NCBI RefSeq assembly: GCF_002982075.1
Contig: NZ_PUEJ01000006.1
Span: 372,001-436,000 of the forward strand
Direction of reading: 5' to 3'
Source: Labrys okinawensis
GTDB taxonomy: Bacteria; Pseudomonadota; Alphaproteobacteria; Rhizobiales; Labraceae
DNA length: 64,000 nt
This document shows, piece by piece, positions 43,107 to 53,018 of the stretch (the stretch's first letter is position 1; every line of letters starts with the position of its first letter). Under the pieces are notes generated by a model. It was not told where the DNA came from. It made no database searches and saw nothing but the letters and a program-made list of their open reading frames with translations. The translations under genes and the position numbers were made by a program.

Positions 43107-43967
43107 ATGCAACGGCACAATCGCGCGGCCTATGGCTTCCTGACGCCCTATCTGGCGATCTTCCTCGCCTTCTGGATCTGGCCGATCATCTCCTCCTTCA
43201 TCATATCCCTGCATCAGACGCGGGTATCGCCCTGGGTGTTCAGGCCGGCGGCCAATTGGGGGCGGCTGATCTCCGATCCCGCCTTCTTCAACGCCCTGAA
43301 GAACACGCTGATCATCCTGGTCATCCAGGTGCCGGTGATGATCGGTCTCGCCACCGTGATCGCCGTCTTCCTCAATTCGCCCCTGCTCAAGGCCAGGGGC
43401 CTGTTCCGCTTTGCCTTCTTCGCTCCCGTCGTGGTGGGCGAGGTCGCGTATTCGGCCGTCTTCCGCCTGATCTTCGCCCAGGATTTCGGCGTGGTGAACA
43501 AGCTGCTCGCTTCGATCGGGCTGCCCGCGATCGACTGGCTCTCCAATCCGACGGCCGCGCTGGCGCTGGTGATGATCGCCCTGACCTGGCGCTGGACAGG
43601 CTACAACGCCATCATCATCCTCGCCGGCCTGCAGTCGATACCGGGCGACGTCTATGAGGCGGCCACGCTCGACCGCGTTTCCAAGCTCCGCCAGTTCTTC
43701 CACATCACCCTGCCGCTCCTGAAGCCGGTGATCACCTTCTGCGTCATCCTCTCGATCTCCGGTACCATGCAGCTCTTCACCGAACCCTTCCTGATCACCA
43801 ATCATGGCGGGCCGGGCGGGGCCACGGAAACGCTTGGCCTGCTGCTCTACCGCCAGGCCTTCCTCTCCGGCAATGTCGGCTACGCCTCCGCCATCGCCTA
43901 CACCATCGCGGCCCTCGCGGTGATCGTCTCGCTGGTCCAGCTGCGCCTGTCGAGGGAGCCGCGATGA
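43107..43967 (+). CDS. sugar ABC transporter permease (MalF/UgpA-like)
   Basis: Membrane channel subunit of 286 residues, started at the ATG after GTGGAG. It has six helices (about 10-30, 70-92, 105-128, 155-175, 205-228, 258-280). The EAA loop near 190-209 reads [20 protein letters not shown]. It overlaps the next permease gene by 4 bases (ATGA), so the two are made together. The substrate is a sugar or sugar derivative by family. Confidence 0.92.
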   Translation: MQRHNRAAYGFLTPYLAIFLAFWIWPIISSFIISLHQTRVSPWVFRPAANWGRLISDPAFFNALKNTLIILVIQVPVMIGLATVIAVFLNSPLLKARGLFRFAFFAPVVVGEVAYSAVFRLIFAQDFGVVNKLLASIGLPAIDWLSNPTAALALVMIALTWRWTGYNAIIILAGLQSIPGDVYEAATLDRVSKLRQFFHITLPLLKPVITFCVILSISGTMQLFTEPFLITNHGGPGGATETLGLLLYRQAFLSGNVGYASAIAYTIAALAVIVSLVQLRLSREPR

Positions 43968-44797
43968 CCCGCTCCAACCGCCAAAGGCTCAACGCCGTCA
44001 TCCTGCACGCCCTGATCGTGCCGATGGCCCTCGTCTGGCTGTTTCCGCTCTGGATGATGGGCGTGTTCGCCACCATGCCCGATTACGGCATCTACGCGCC
44101 GGGCCTGTCGTTCTGGTTCGGCACCGATTTCCTCGACAATCTCGCCAATCTGCAGCGGACGACCAACTTCCTGCATGCCATGACCGTCTCCGTCGTGGTC
44201 GGGCTCGCCTATACCGTGCTCTCGGCCGGACTGACGGCCATGGCCGGCTGGGCCCTTGCCCGCTACCGCTTTCACGGCCGGGGCGTGGTGCTCGCCATCA
44301 TCCTGGGCACGATCTCCCTGCCCTTCTTCGTGGTGATCATCCCGCAATTCATCCTGGTGGCGCGCGACCTCGGCATGGCCAACAGCTGGTTCGGCCTGAT
44401 CGTGCCGCCCCTGTTCAATTCGCTGGGCGTGCTGTTCATGCGCCAGGCCTTCACCATGATGCCGGCGGAACTCTTCGATGCCGCGCGCGTGGAAGGCGTC
44501 AGGGAATGGCGCATCTTCCTGTTCGTGGCGTTGCCGCTGGCGCGCCCGACCCTGGCGGCGCTCTGCATCATCCTCTTCCTGACGAGCTGGAACAATTATC
44601 TGTGGCCGCTCCTGATCGCCGGCGACAAGGCGATGTTCACCGCGCCCGTAGCGCTGGGCAGCCTGATCGGCCTCTCCAATGTGAGCTGGGGCGGCATCAT
44701 GGCCGGGGCCGTGCTGCTGACCGCTCCGATGCTGGCCGTCTTCCTCCTCCTGCAGCGCCACTTCATCGCCGGCATCGCCGCCGGCGCGGTGAAATAA
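43964..44797 (+). CDS. sugar ABC transporter permease (MalG/UgpE-like)
   Basis: Second permease subunit, 277 residues, with six helices and the EAA loop [20 protein letters not shown] near 172-191. The long first periplasmic loop ([21 protein letters not shown] region) is characteristic of MalG-type partners. Translationally coupled to the upstream permease. The ATPase gene starts 20 bases after its stop. Confidence 0.92.
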   Translation: MTRSNRQRLNAVILHALIVPMALVWLFPLWMMGVFATMPDYGIYAPGLSFWFGTDFLDNLANLQRTTNFLHAMTVSVVVGLAYTVLSAGLTAMAGWALARYRFHGRGVVLAIILGTISLPFFVVIIPQFILVARDLGMANSWFGLIVPPLFNSLGVLFMRQAFTMMPAELFDAARVEGVREWRIFLFVALPLARPTLAALCIILFLTSWNNYLWPLLIAGDKAMFTAPVALGSLIGLSNVSWGGIMAGAVLLTAPMLAVFLLLQRHFIAGIAAGAVK

Positions 44798-44817
44798 ACA
44801 AAAGAAGGGCGACCGAC

Positions 44818-45906
44818 ATGGCAGGCCTCACGCTCCGTTCCGTGGTCAAGCGCTTCGGCAATTTCGAGATCATCCACGGCGTCGACCTCGATATCGCCGA
44901 CGGCGAATTCGTGGTCTTCGTCGGCCCCTCGGGCTGCGGCAAATCCACCTTGCTGCGCATGATCGCCGGGCTCGAGGACATTTCCGGCGGCGAGATCAGC
45001 ATCGGCGGCCAGGTGGTCAACGAGGTCGAGCCCGCCGATCGCGGCATCGCCATGGTGTTCCAGTCCTACGCCCTCTATCCGCATATGACGGTGGAGCGAA
45101 ACCTCTCCTTCGGCCTCAGGATGAACGGCAACCCCAAGGCCGATACCGACCGGCGGGTCAAGCGGGCCGCCGAAATCCTGCGCATCACCGATCTCATGCA
45201 GCGCCGGCCCAAGCAGCTCTCCGGCGGCCAGCGCCAGCGCGTGGCGATTGGCCGGGCAATCGTGCGCGATCCCAAGGTCTTCCTGTTCGACGAGCCCCTG
45301 TCGAATCTCGACGCCGAATTGCGGGTGCAGATGCGGGTGGAGATCGCGAGACTCCACCGCGAACTCGGCGTGACCATGATCTACGTCACCCATGACCAGA
45401 CCGAGGCGATGACCCTGGCCGACAAGATCGTGGTGCTGCGCGGTGGCAATGTCGAGCAGGTCGGGCGTCCGCTCGAGCTCTATGAGGATCCCGCCAACCG
45501 CTTCGTCGCCGGCTTCATGGGCAGCCCCAAGATGAACTTCCTGGCGGGCCGCGTCGTCGCGGCGGAACAGGGCAGCGTGACGGTCGAACTGCTCAACCAG
45601 AAAGGCGCGCGCCTTGCCGTGCCGCTCGCCGGTTCGGCGCCGGCATCCGGCAGCGACGTCGCCATAGGCATCCGGCCCGAACATTTCGGGCCGGCGGGCA
45701 GCGGCGACGCCGATCTCACTGTCGAGGTCGACATGGCCGAGCATCTGGGCGCCACCTCCTATGTCTATGCCGGCACCGCCTCCGCTGAACCGCTGATCAT
45801 CCAGCGCGACGATTCCCGCCAATGGGCCGAGGAACGCCGCCTCACCGTCGCCATCCCCCGCCACCGCGCCTTGCTGTTCGCCAAGGACGGCCAGCGCCTG
45901 CGCTGA
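44818..45906 (+). CDS. sugar ABC transporter ATPase (UgpC/MalK-like)
   Basis: ATP-binding subunit of 362 residues. Walker [10 protein letters not shown] (about 39-47), Q-loop [13 protein letters not shown], signature [16 protein letters not shown], Walker [17 protein letters not shown], and switch His [17 protein letters not shown]-terminal TOBE/regulatory domain starts near 240 ([12 protein letters not shown]) and carries the IGIRPEHF motif of the UgpC/MsmK group. It completes the importer. The next gene is the fused oxidoreductase, 43 bases downstream. Confidence 0.95.
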   Translation: MAGLTLRSVVKRFGNFEIIHGVDLDIADGEFVVFVGPSGCGKSTLLRMIAGLEDISGGEISIGGQVVNEVEPADRGIAMVFQSYALYPHMTVERNLSFGLRMNGNPKADTDRRVKRAAEILRITDLMQRRPKQLSGGQRQRVAIGRAIVRDPKVFLFDEPLSNLDAELRVQMRVEIARLHRELGVTMIYVTHDQTEAMTLADKIVVLRGGNVEQVGRPLELYEDPANRFVAGFMGSPKMNFLAGRVVAAEQGSVTVELLNQKGARLAVPLAGSAPASGSDVAIGIRPEHFGPAGSGDADLTVEVDMAEHLGATSYVYAGTASAEPLIIQRDDSRQWAEERRLTVAIPRHRALLFAKDGQRLR

Positions 45907-45949
45907 GCGCAGCATTCCCTTTTCCTGAAAGCTTTTTGGAAAGACTGAC

Positions 45950-47959
45950 ATGACCGAGAAAGACAAGATCCGCTGGGGCATCATCGGACCCGGCGCCATC
46001 GCCAGGGCCTTCGTCGCCGGCCTCGGCGATTCCGACAGCGGCATCCTCGCGGCGATCGGCACCCGTGATCCCGAAAGGCCGGGCCTTGCCGAAGCCTTCC
46101 CCGGCGCCCGCATCCATAAGGGCTACGAGGCCCTGCTGGCCGACCCCGGGATCGACGCCGTCTATATCGCGCTCCCCCATCCTGGCCACGCGCAATGGGC
46201 GATCAAGGCGGCCGAGGCCGGCAAGCATGCGCTGGTGGAAAAGCCGCTGGCCCTGACCGCCTTCGAGGCCGACGCCATGATGCATGCCGCCCGCAAGGCC
46301 GGCACCTTCCTCGGCGAGGGCTTCATGTACCGCCAGCATCCCCTCACCCTGAAGCTGGTGGAGCTGGTGCGCTCCGGCACGATCGGCGAGGTCCGGCTGA
46401 TCCGCTCGAGCTTCGGTTTCGCCATGCCGGAATTCAAGCCCGAACACCGGCTCTATGCCAACGACCTGGCGGGCGGCGGCATCCTCGATGTCGGCTGCTA
46501 TCCCGTCTCGATGGCACGGCTCATCGCCGGCGCCGCCGCCGGCAAGGATGTCCTGGAACCGGACAGCGTCGTCGGCAGTGGCCATCTCGGGCAATCCGGC
46601 GTCGATGAATGGACCTCGGCCCTGCTGCATTTCCCGGGCGGCATCCTCGCCGACGTGTCCTGCTCGATCTCGCTGAAGCAGGACAATGTGCTGCGCGTCT
46701 TCGGCACCAAAGGCAGCATCGAAGTTGCGGATTTCTGGTTCGGTAGCGGCCTCACGGGCGGCACCAAGGAGATCCGCATCGTCAGGCCCGACGGTACGGC
46801 CGAGACGGTGAAGGTCGAGGAGACACGGCATCTCTATTCCTTCGAGGCCGATGCCGCGGGCAAAGCCATTCGCGAAGGCCGCCAGGAATTCGCCTGGCCG
46901 GGCATGAGTTGGGCCGACAGCCTCGGTTCGCTCAAGGTGCTCGACAAATGGCGGCAGGCGATCGGACTCGAATACGGCATCGAGAAGCCGGAGCGGCGGA
47001 CATCGACGCTCAAGGGCACGCCGCTCCGGCAAGGCAGCGGGCCGATACCTCGGCGCTCCATTCCCGGCCTCGAACCGGCCGCCTCCGCCGTGGCGCTCGG
47101 CTTCGAGGATTTCAGGAGCTTCTCCAGCGCCGCCATCCTACTCGACGCCTTCTTCGAGAAGGGCGGCAATCTGTTCGACACCGCCTTCGTCTATGGCGCC
47201 GGCATCACCGAAAAGCTGTTCGGCGAATGGCAGACATCGCGAGGCGTGCGCAAGCAGAGCGTGGTGATCGGCAAGGGCGCGCATACGCCGCTCTGCCGCC
47301 CCGAATTCATCGGCCAGCAGCTCACCCAATCGCTCGAACGGTTGAAGACCGACCATGTCGACGTCTATTTCATGCATCGCGACAATCTCGACGTGCCGGT
47401 CGGCGAGTTCGTCGATGCCATGGATGCCGAGGTTAGGGACGGCCGCATCCGTGGTCCGTTCGGCGGCTCGAACTGGACGCGCGAGCGCTTCGACGAGGCG
47501 GTCGCCTATGCCGACAGGGCGGGCAAGCAGAGGCCGGGCGCCCTGTCCAACAATTTCGCCCTCGCCGAGATGCAGGACGTGATCTGGGCCGGCTGCGTCT
47601 CGGCCTCGGACGACGAGTGGAAGGCCTGGCTCGCCGCGCGCCAGGTCCCCAATTTCGCCTGGTCGAGCCAGGGACGCGGCTTCTTCACCGATCGGGCTGG
47701 GCGGGACAGGCACGAGGACAAGGAACTCGTCAGGGTCTGGTATTCCGAGCGCAATTTCGCGCGCCGGGACCGGGCGATCGAACTGGCGCGCCGGCTCGGG
47801 AAGAGGCCGATCCATGTCGCCCTCGCCTATGTGCTGGCCCAGCCTTTCCCCTCGGTGCCGCTGATCGGCCCGCGCACGCTCGGCGAGCTCGACGACAGCC
47901 TCGAGGCCTTCGACATCGCGCTGACCCCGGAAGAGGTCGCCTGGCTCGACCGGGGGTAG
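45950..47959 (+). CDS. fused Gfo/Idh/MocA dehydrogenase and aldo-keto reductase
   Basis: One 669-residue chain with two NAD(P)-dependent enzymes. N-terminal half (about 1-345): Rossmann start WGIIGPGAIARAFVAG, the EKPLALT motif near 98, and a catalytic GGGILDVGCYPVSMARL segment near 178. C-terminal half (about 360-669): an aldo-keto reductase barrel with the tetrad Asp (NLFDTAFVYG), Tyr (same segment), Lys (VIGKGAH) and His (YFMHRDN), plus AYVLAQPFPSVPLIGPR. No frameshift or stop lies between them. It is last in the sugar ABC operon, so it probably oxidises and reduces the imported sugar in successive steps. Confidence 0.85.
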   Translation: MTEKDKIRWGIIGPGAIARAFVAGLGDSDSGILAAIGTRDPERPGLAEAFPGARIHKGYEALLADPGIDAVYIALPHPGHAQWAIKAAEAGKHALVEKPLALTAFEADAMMHAARKAGTFLGEGFMYRQHPLTLKLVELVRSGTIGEVRLIRSSFGFAMPEFKPEHRLYANDLAGGGILDVGCYPVSMARLIAGAAAGKDVLEPDSVVGSGHLGQSGVDEWTSALLHFPGGILADVSCSISLKQDNVLRVFGTKGSIEVADFWFGSGLTGGTKEIRIVRPDGTAETVKVEETRHLYSFEADAAGKAIREGRQEFAWPGMSWADSLGSLKVLDKWRQAIGLEYGIEKPERRTSTLKGTPLRQGSGPIPRRSIPGLEPAASAVALGFEDFRSFSSAAILLDAFFEKGGNLFDTAFVYGAGITEKLFGEWQTSRGVRKQSVVIGKGAHTPLCRPEFIGQQLTQSLERLKTDHVDVYFMHRDNLDVPVGEFVDAMDAEVRDGRIRGPFGGSNWTRERFDEAVAYADRAGKQRPGALSNNFALAEMQDVIWAGCVSASDDEWKAWLAARQVPNFAWSSQGRGFFTDRAGRDRHEDKELVRVWYSERNFARRDRAIELARRLGKRPIHVALAYVLAQPFPSVPLIGPRTLGELDDSLEAFDIALTPEEVAWLDRG

Positions 47960-48079
47960 AGGCCGCGATAGCAGCTTATGAGGAAGGGTGCGCCGCCGAC
48001 CACCCCTTCTCCCCGGTTCTGACGGAAGAAGGCCGGAATGAGGGTCAGCGCAACGCGTAGAAAACTGAACTCTGCGAAG

Positions 48080-48126
48080 CCCCTCACCCTAACCCTCTCC
48101 CCGCAAGTGGCGGGGCGAGGGGGGCT
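48080..48126. repeat. short palindromic repeat, family C-like
   Basis: CCCCTCACCCTAACCC then CCTCTCCCCGC-AAGTG-GCGGGGCGAGG, a hairpin in the 325-base gap after the fused oxidoreductase. The start resembles the hairpin at 29994. I see no gene in the rest of 47960-48284. Confidence 0.65.
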
Positions 48127-48284
48127 TGAGCGGCGCGGCCTCACGTCGCCTTCATCACCCAGCCCAATCCTTCATTCTGTTCCCGCGACAGCCAGAATTG
48201 CCCTCCGCGTGCCAGCGCGCACGGCGGGCTCGCCAAGGGGCCGATAAGGTCTCGGCAAGTTTTCAGCCGAGCCAGGATCCCGCC

Positions 48285-50003
48285 ATGGTCGCCCTTCCGC
48301 AACGCAGTGTGCCCACCTATGCCGACAGCCTCGCCTTCGAGGCCAAGGCGATGGCGTTGCGGGGCCTGCGCTTCCTGAGCGAGAAATTCACGGCCGAACC
48401 GGTGATCCGCCATGGCCGCTCGAGCCGGCTGGCCGCCGCGCCGGTACTGGGCCGGGCCAGTTCGCCGCTATGGACCAATCTCGCCGGGGCCAGGGATCGC
48501 GAGCTCACCGCCGGCAAGGTGCAGAATCTGCGCATGGCCCTGAAAGGACTGGACGGCGTCGAAGTACCGGCCGGCGCGGTGCTCAGCTTCTGGAAGCAGG
48601 TTGGCCGGGCCAGCCGGGCGCGCGGCTACGTGCCAGGCCGTGAGCTGCGCGAAGGCTGCCTGATCGCCAGCGTCGGCGGGGGCCTCTGCCAGCTCTCCAA
48701 CGCCCTTTACGAAGCCGCCCTCGCAGCCGGGCTCGAGATCGTCGAACGCCATGCCCATAGCCGCGTGGTCCCCGGTTCGCGTGCCCAGCTCGGCCGCGAC
48801 GCTACGGTGTTCTGGAACTATGTCGACTTCCGCATCCGCAGCCCCCACGCCTTCCGCATCGAAGCCACGATGAGCCGGGACAGGCTGGAGATCGTCCTGC
48901 GCGGCCATGGCCGCGCCAACGCCACCGACCTGCCGACGGAAACGCCGCCGGCGGGGCCGGCGGTGCATGACTGCACCCAATGCGGACAGGAAAACTGCCA
49001 TCGCAACGATCCCGAGCGCCCCCTTCGCGCCAGTGTGCCGACGGCCTGGCTGGTCGATGCCCGCTGGCCGGAATTCACGGCCCTGCTGAAGCAGAGGGCC
49101 GGCAGCGAGGATGCCCTGTTCCTTCCTTCCCGCCGCCTCGGCGCCGCGCGCTATGGCTGGCCGGCCGGCGTTGTCGGCAGCGAGACCACGGCCACCATCG
49201 CCACGCTGCGCCGCTCGCTCGCCCTGCGGGGCGCCACTGGCGGCAGCCTGCAGGCGAAGGCGCTGCAGGGCGATGCCCGCCTCGCCGCCGCCTATGCCGC
49301 GAAACTGTCGCACCGGCATACGCATCTGGTTGTCTCGCAGAACCTGCTGCCGCATCTGTGGCTGTCGGGCGCCTTGCAGGGCCGCAGCTTCGAGGTGCTG
49401 ATGGAACGCCTGCCGCTTGCCGTGCTGCAGGCAAGGCTCGATGCCGCCGCTTCACGCCATCCCGAAAGCCCGACCCTGGCGGATTTCCGCGCGCCGGAAG
49501 CGATCGTGGCGGCCGAAAGCAACGCCCTGGCCGCGGCCGACCGGCTGCTGACCCCGCATGCGGAGATTGCCTCGCTCGAACCGTTCAGAACCCACCTGCT
49601 CGATTGGTCTCCCGCCCGGCCGCTCCCGGCCGTGAAGGGGGCCCGCACCCTGCTGTTTCCCGCCTCGCCCCTCGGCCGCAAGGGCGCCTATGCCCTGCGC
49701 GAGGCGCTCTACGGCCTGCCCGTCGAGCTTGCCGTGAAGGGTCAGGCGCGTGAGAGCCTCGGCTTCTGGGGCAACATGCCTGTCCGACTGCTGGCGCCGG
49801 GCGAAACGCCCGCCACCCTCGCCGGGGTGGTGCTGCCGGCTCTGGTCGAGCACCAGCCGCGCCTGCTCCTGGCCGCCCTTGCCGCCGGCCTGCCCGTGAT
49901 CGCCACGCCGGCCTGCGGCCTTCACGCGCGTCCCGGCCTCACTTTGGTGCCGGAGGACGACCCGGCTGCCCTGCGCTTGGCCATCGCGGCGCTACTCGGC
50001 TGA
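48285..50003 (+). CDS. VanW-domain protein fused to a glycosyltransferase-like domain
   Basis: The 572-residue product starts at the ATG after AGGA. The N-terminal half (about 50-210) is a VanW domain: WTNLAGARDRELTAGKVQNL (near 65), PAGAVLSFWKQVGR, GCLIASVGGGLCQLSNALYE and ERHAHSRVVPG. A cysteine cluster CTQCGQENC near 227-235 looks like a metal site. The C-terminal half (about 260-572) looks like a family-1 glycosyltransferase, ending VLPALVEHQPRLLLAALAAG, LPVIATPACGLHARPGLTLV. There is no signal peptide. VanW occurs in some glycopeptide resistance clusters, but its reaction is unknown, so no resistance role is claimed. Confidence 0.75.
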   Translation: MVALPQRSVPTYADSLAFEAKAMALRGLRFLSEKFTAEPVIRHGRSSRLAAAPVLGRASSPLWTNLAGARDRELTAGKVQNLRMALKGLDGVEVPAGAVLSFWKQVGRASRARGYVPGRELREGCLIASVGGGLCQLSNALYEAALAAGLEIVERHAHSRVVPGSRAQLGRDATVFWNYVDFRIRSPHAFRIEATMSRDRLEIVLRGHGRANATDLPTETPPAGPAVHDCTQCGQENCHRNDPERPLRASVPTAWLVDARWPEFTALLKQRAGSEDALFLPSRRLGAARYGWPAGVVGSETTATIATLRRSLALRGATGGSLQAKALQGDARLAAAYAAKLSHRHTHLVVSQNLLPHLWLSGALQGRSFEVLMERLPLAVLQARLDAAASRHPESPTLADFRAPEAIVAAESNALAAADRLLTPHAEIASLEPFRTHLLDWSPARPLPAVKGARTLLFPASPLGRKGAYALREALYGLPVELAVKGQARESLGFWGNMPVRLLAPGETPATLAGVVLPALVEHQPRLLLAALAAGLPVIATPACGLHARPGLTLVPEDDPAALRLAIAALLG

Positions 50004-50022
50004 GACAGGGCAGCGGGCGGAG

Positions 50023-51021
50023 CTAGATCGGCTCTACGCCATGCCGGGGCAGGGCTTCGTCCTGCGGGGCCGGCACCCGGCCCATCCGCTTTGCCCACAA
50101 TGCGGTCAGGATCGGTACCAGGATCGCGGTCACCAGGCAGGCCGTGGCCACCAGGGCGGTGGCCGCCGGCACCACCGGCTTGAAGCTCGGGATCATCTCG
50201 CCGATCAGCGTCGGGTTGGCGATCGCCGCCCCGGCCGTGCTGGAGGCCGCCAGTCCGGCCGTGCCGTTGCCGCCGCCGATGAGCCTATCGGCCAGCATCA
50301 GGGGAATGCCGGTGATCACGATCACCCCGAGGCCGAGCAGTACGCCGGCAAAGCCGCTCTGCGCGATGACCTTGAGGTCGATGCCGTTGCCGAGGGCGAA
50401 GCCGAAGAACGGGATCAGCGGATGCACGCAGCGCCCGAACAGTTCGCGCAGGTCGCGATCGAGATTGCCGAGGGCGAAGCCGATCAGGAAGGGCAGCACG
50501 GCGCCGACGAACAGGCGCGGCTCGAACACCGCCACGCCGGAGGCACCGAGGATGAGCATGCTGACCAGCGGCCCCGATTCGACCGACATCAGCACAAAAG
50601 CGCCGGCTTCCTCCTTGGTGCCGTATTGCTGCATCACCGCGGCGTAGAGACCGCCATTGGTCATGTCCATCGAGGCGGTGATCGCCAGCACCGACAGCCC
50701 TGCGAACAGGCCGGAGGTGATGCCGCTATCGGGAATGAACTGTGCCGCGATCATGGTGGCGACCCAGGCTACCAGGATCTTGGTGACCAGGAGCGTGCCC
50801 GATTTACGCAGCACCACGCCGGTCGCCCTCAGGTCGATGGTCGCCCCCATGCAGAAGAACCAGACGGCGAGGATCGGCACGGTGCCGGTGATCAGGCCGT
50901 TGGTGAACGACCCCAGATAGCTGCCCGCCCCTGGTGAGAAGGTCTTGCACAAGGCGCCGAGCAGCAGCGGCACCAGCATCAGCCCGCCGGGAATCTTGTC
51001 GATGACCTGCAATATCTTCAT
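50023..51021 (-). CDS. kdgT: 2-keto-3-deoxygluconate permease
   Basis: Proton-linked importer of 2-keto-3-deoxygluconate (KDG). The 332-residue product has ten or more helices and the KdgT family pattern: [71 protein letters not shown] and [20 protein letters not shown]. It is the last gene of the leftward kdu cluster, 213 bases after kduD with a palindromic repeat between. Its end faces the VanW-type gene. Confidence 0.93.
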   Translation of the reverse strand: MKILQVIDKIPGGLMLVPLLLGALCKTFSPGAGSYLGSFTNGLITGTVPILAVWFFCMGATIDLRATGVVLRKSGTLLVTKILVAWVATMIAAQFIPDSGITSGLFAGLSVLAITASMDMTNGGLYAAVMQQYGTKEEAGAFVLMSVESGPLVSMLILGASGVAVFEPRLFVGAVLPFLIGFALGNLDRDLRELFGRCVHPLIPFFGFALGNGIDLKVIAQSGFAGVLLGLGVIVITGIPLMLADRLIGGGNGTAGLAASSTAGAAIANPTLIGEMIPSFKPVVPAATALVATACLVTAILVPILTALWAKRMGRVPAPQDEALPRHGVEPI

Positions 51022-51079
51022 GAACTGCCTCCCAGATTGTATTTTTGGCTAACGGCCAAAAGCGGCCGCTGTGCGAATT

Positions 51080-51212
51080 CCTTCTCCCCTTGCGGGAGAA
51101 GGTGCCCCGAAGGGGCGGATGAGGGGGAAACGCAACCTTTGCAAAAGCGGGCGCCAACACCCCTCATCCGTCATTGCTGCGCAATGCCACCTTCTCCCGC
51201 AGGGGGAGAAGG
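51080..51212. repeat. REP-like palindromic pair, family C copy 2
   Basis: Hairpins at 51080-51102 (CCTTCTCCCCTTGCGGGAGA...) and 51190-51212 in mirror orientation, with GGATGAGGG and CCCTCATCC between them. It is a near copy of the element at 775-909 and lies between kduD and kdgT, again directly before a transporter gene. Confidence 0.82.
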
Positions 51213-51234
51213 TTCGTTGCGCCTTACCGGCTCG

Positions 51235-52035
51235 TCAGCGCGCCAGCCAGCCGCCATCCACCGGGATGGTGATGCCGTGGACATAGGCGGAGGCCTGCGA
51301 GGCCAGGAACACGGCCGCGCCGCCAAGATCGGCGGGGGCGCCCCAGCGCCCGGCCGGAATGCGCGCCAGGATCTGGCCATTGCGCTCGGCATCGGCGCGC
51401 AAAGGCGCCGTGTTGTTGGTCGCCATGTAACCGGGGGCGATCGCGTTGACGTTGATGCCCTTGGCGGCCCATTCGCAGGCAAGCAGCTTGGTCAGCCCCA
51501 TCAGCCCGCTCTTGGCCGAGGTGTAGGAAGCGACGCGGATGCCGCCCTGGAAGGACAGCATCGAGGCGATGTTGATGATCTTGCCGCCGGCGGGTCTGCC
51601 GTCGGCCCTGGGGGCAAGCATGGCGCGGGCCGCCGCCTGGGCCAGGAAGAAGGCCGATTTGAGGTTCACGTCGATGACCGCGTCCCAGTCCTCCTCGGTG
51701 AAGTCGAGGGCATCGGCGCGGCGGATGATGCCGGCATTGTTGACCAGGATGTCGAGCGCACCGAAACGGTCGAGCGCCGACTGGACCACCTCGGGCAGAG
51801 GCGCCGTAGTGGAAAGGTCGGCGGTGACGGCCAGGAAGGCGCCGCCCTGCGCCTCGATCGCCGCCCGGGTTTCCTCGGCGGGGCCGCGATCGACCCCGAC
51901 GATGCTGGCGCCGGCCTGTGACAGGGCGATGGCAACGGCCTGCCCGAGCCCCGTGCGCGATCCCGTCACCATCGCCACCTTGCCGGTGAGATCGAAGGGA
52001 TTGGCGAAAGCCGTGTTCATCGTCGCGCCGCTCAT
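51235..52035 (-). CDS. kduD: 2-dehydro-3-deoxy-D-gluconate 5-dehydrogenase
   Basis: Short-chain dehydrogenase that reduces 3-deoxy-D-glycero-2,5-hexodiulosonate to KDG in pectin/uronate breakdown. The 266-residue product has the NAD motif VTGSRTGLGQAVA, NNAGIIRRADA, the catalytic Ser (IASMLSFQGG), Tyr-Lys (ASYTSAKSGLMGLTK) and a C-terminal HGITIPVDGGWLAR. The start codon overlaps the kduI stop by 4 bases. An ATG 5 codons in (51994 side of the start) is an alternative. Confidence 0.93.
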   Translation of the reverse strand: MSGATMNTAFANPFDLTGKVAMVTGSRTGLGQAVAIALSQAGASIVGVDRGPAEETRAAIEAQGGAFLAVTADLSTTAPLPEVVQSALDRFGALDILVNNAGIIRRADALDFTEEDWDAVIDVNLKSAFFLAQAAARAMLAPRADGRPAGGKIINIASMLSFQGGIRVASYTSAKSGLMGLTKLLACEWAAKGINVNAIAPGYMATNNTAPLRADAERNGQILARIPAGRWGAPADLGGAAVFLASQASAYVHGITIPVDGGWLAR

Positions 52036-52877
52036 CGCAGATCCGCCGTCGCGACCATGTCCATGTCGGCATAATCCTGGTTGTCGCCCGCCATGGCCCA
52101 GATGAAGGTATAGGCACCGGTGCCGACGCCGGAATGGATCGACCAGGGCGGCGAGATCACCGCATCGCCCTCGCCCACCACCAGATGGCGGGTCTCCTGC
52201 GGCTCGCCCATGAAATGGAAGACGCGCGCATCGGGCGCGAGGTCGAAATAGAGATAGACCTCGTTGCGCCGGTCATGGGTGTGGCAGGGCATGGTGTTCC
52301 ACACCGAGCCCGGCGCCAGCGTGGTCATGCCGAAGACGAGCTGGCAGGAGTCGACCGCGCCCGGGATCAGCATCTGGTGGATGCTGCGCTCATTCGCGGT
52401 ACTCTTGTCGCCAAGCTCCAGGATCCGCCCGACCGAGGCGTCGATCCGCCGCGTCGGACAGCTGCGATGGGCGGGAGCGGAGAGAAGGTAGAAGCGCGGC
52501 GGCGCGGCGCCGTCGCTGACTTCGAACACAACCTCGCCGGCCCCCATGCCGACATAGAGGGCCTCGCGCGTGCCGATGTCATGAGCTTCGCCGTCGACCC
52601 GCACGATCCCCGGCCCGCCGATATTGACGATGCCGAGCTCGCGCCGGGCCAGAAAGCTCGACTGCCCGACCTCCTTCGGCGTCTGCAGGGCCAGGGGCGC
52701 GTCGACGGGACAGGCGCCGCCGATGATCATGCGCTCGACATGGGAATAGACCAGCTTGATGCGGCCGGCGGCGAACAGATCGGGGATCAGGAACTCCCGG
52801 CGCAGGCCCTGCGTATCCAGGCTCTTGACGGCTTCGGGGTGGCTGGCGTGGCGAATTTCGAGGGACTGGCAGGACAT
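52032..52877 (-). CDS. kduI: 5-dehydro-4-deoxy-D-glucuronate isomerase
   Basis: Isomerises 5-keto-4-deoxyuronate, the product of oligogalacturonide lysis, for the following dehydrogenase. The 281-residue product is a cupin with zinc ligands in MPCHTHDRRNEVYLYFDL (two His, one Glu) and a later His in SPPWSIHSGVG. Other family segments are LVYSHVERMIIGGACPV and RREFLIPDLF near the start. It is the first structural gene of the kduI-kduD-kdgT unit. Confidence 0.95.
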   Translation of the reverse strand: MSCQSLEIRHASHPEAVKSLDTQGLRREFLIPDLFAAGRIKLVYSHVERMIIGGACPVDAPLALQTPKEVGQSSFLARRELGIVNIGGPGIVRVDGEAHDIGTREALYVGMGAGEVVFEVSDGAAPPRFYLLSAPAHRSCPTRRIDASVGRILELGDKSTANERSIHQMLIPGAVDSCQLVFGMTTLAPGSVWNTMPCHTHDRRNEVYLYFDLAPDARVFHFMGEPQETRHLVVGEGDAVISPPWSIHSGVGTGAYTFIWAMAGDNQDYADMDMVATADLR

Positions 52878-53018
52878 GGGGACTTTCTGGATTGTCGGGA
52901 TCGCTGGGATGGGCCGATCGAGAACCGGCCGCGGCTGGGGGAATCGAGGATTGTCATCTCCGGCGGGGTCGAAGACCCTGGGAAGGGGATGACAGAGCGC
53001 TGATGTACGGACAGCTTC

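Noticed and set aside
48285..50003. Vancomycin resistance
   Set aside because: VanW alone does not confer resistance, no vanHAX genes are present and Gram-negative cells are intrinsically insensitive.
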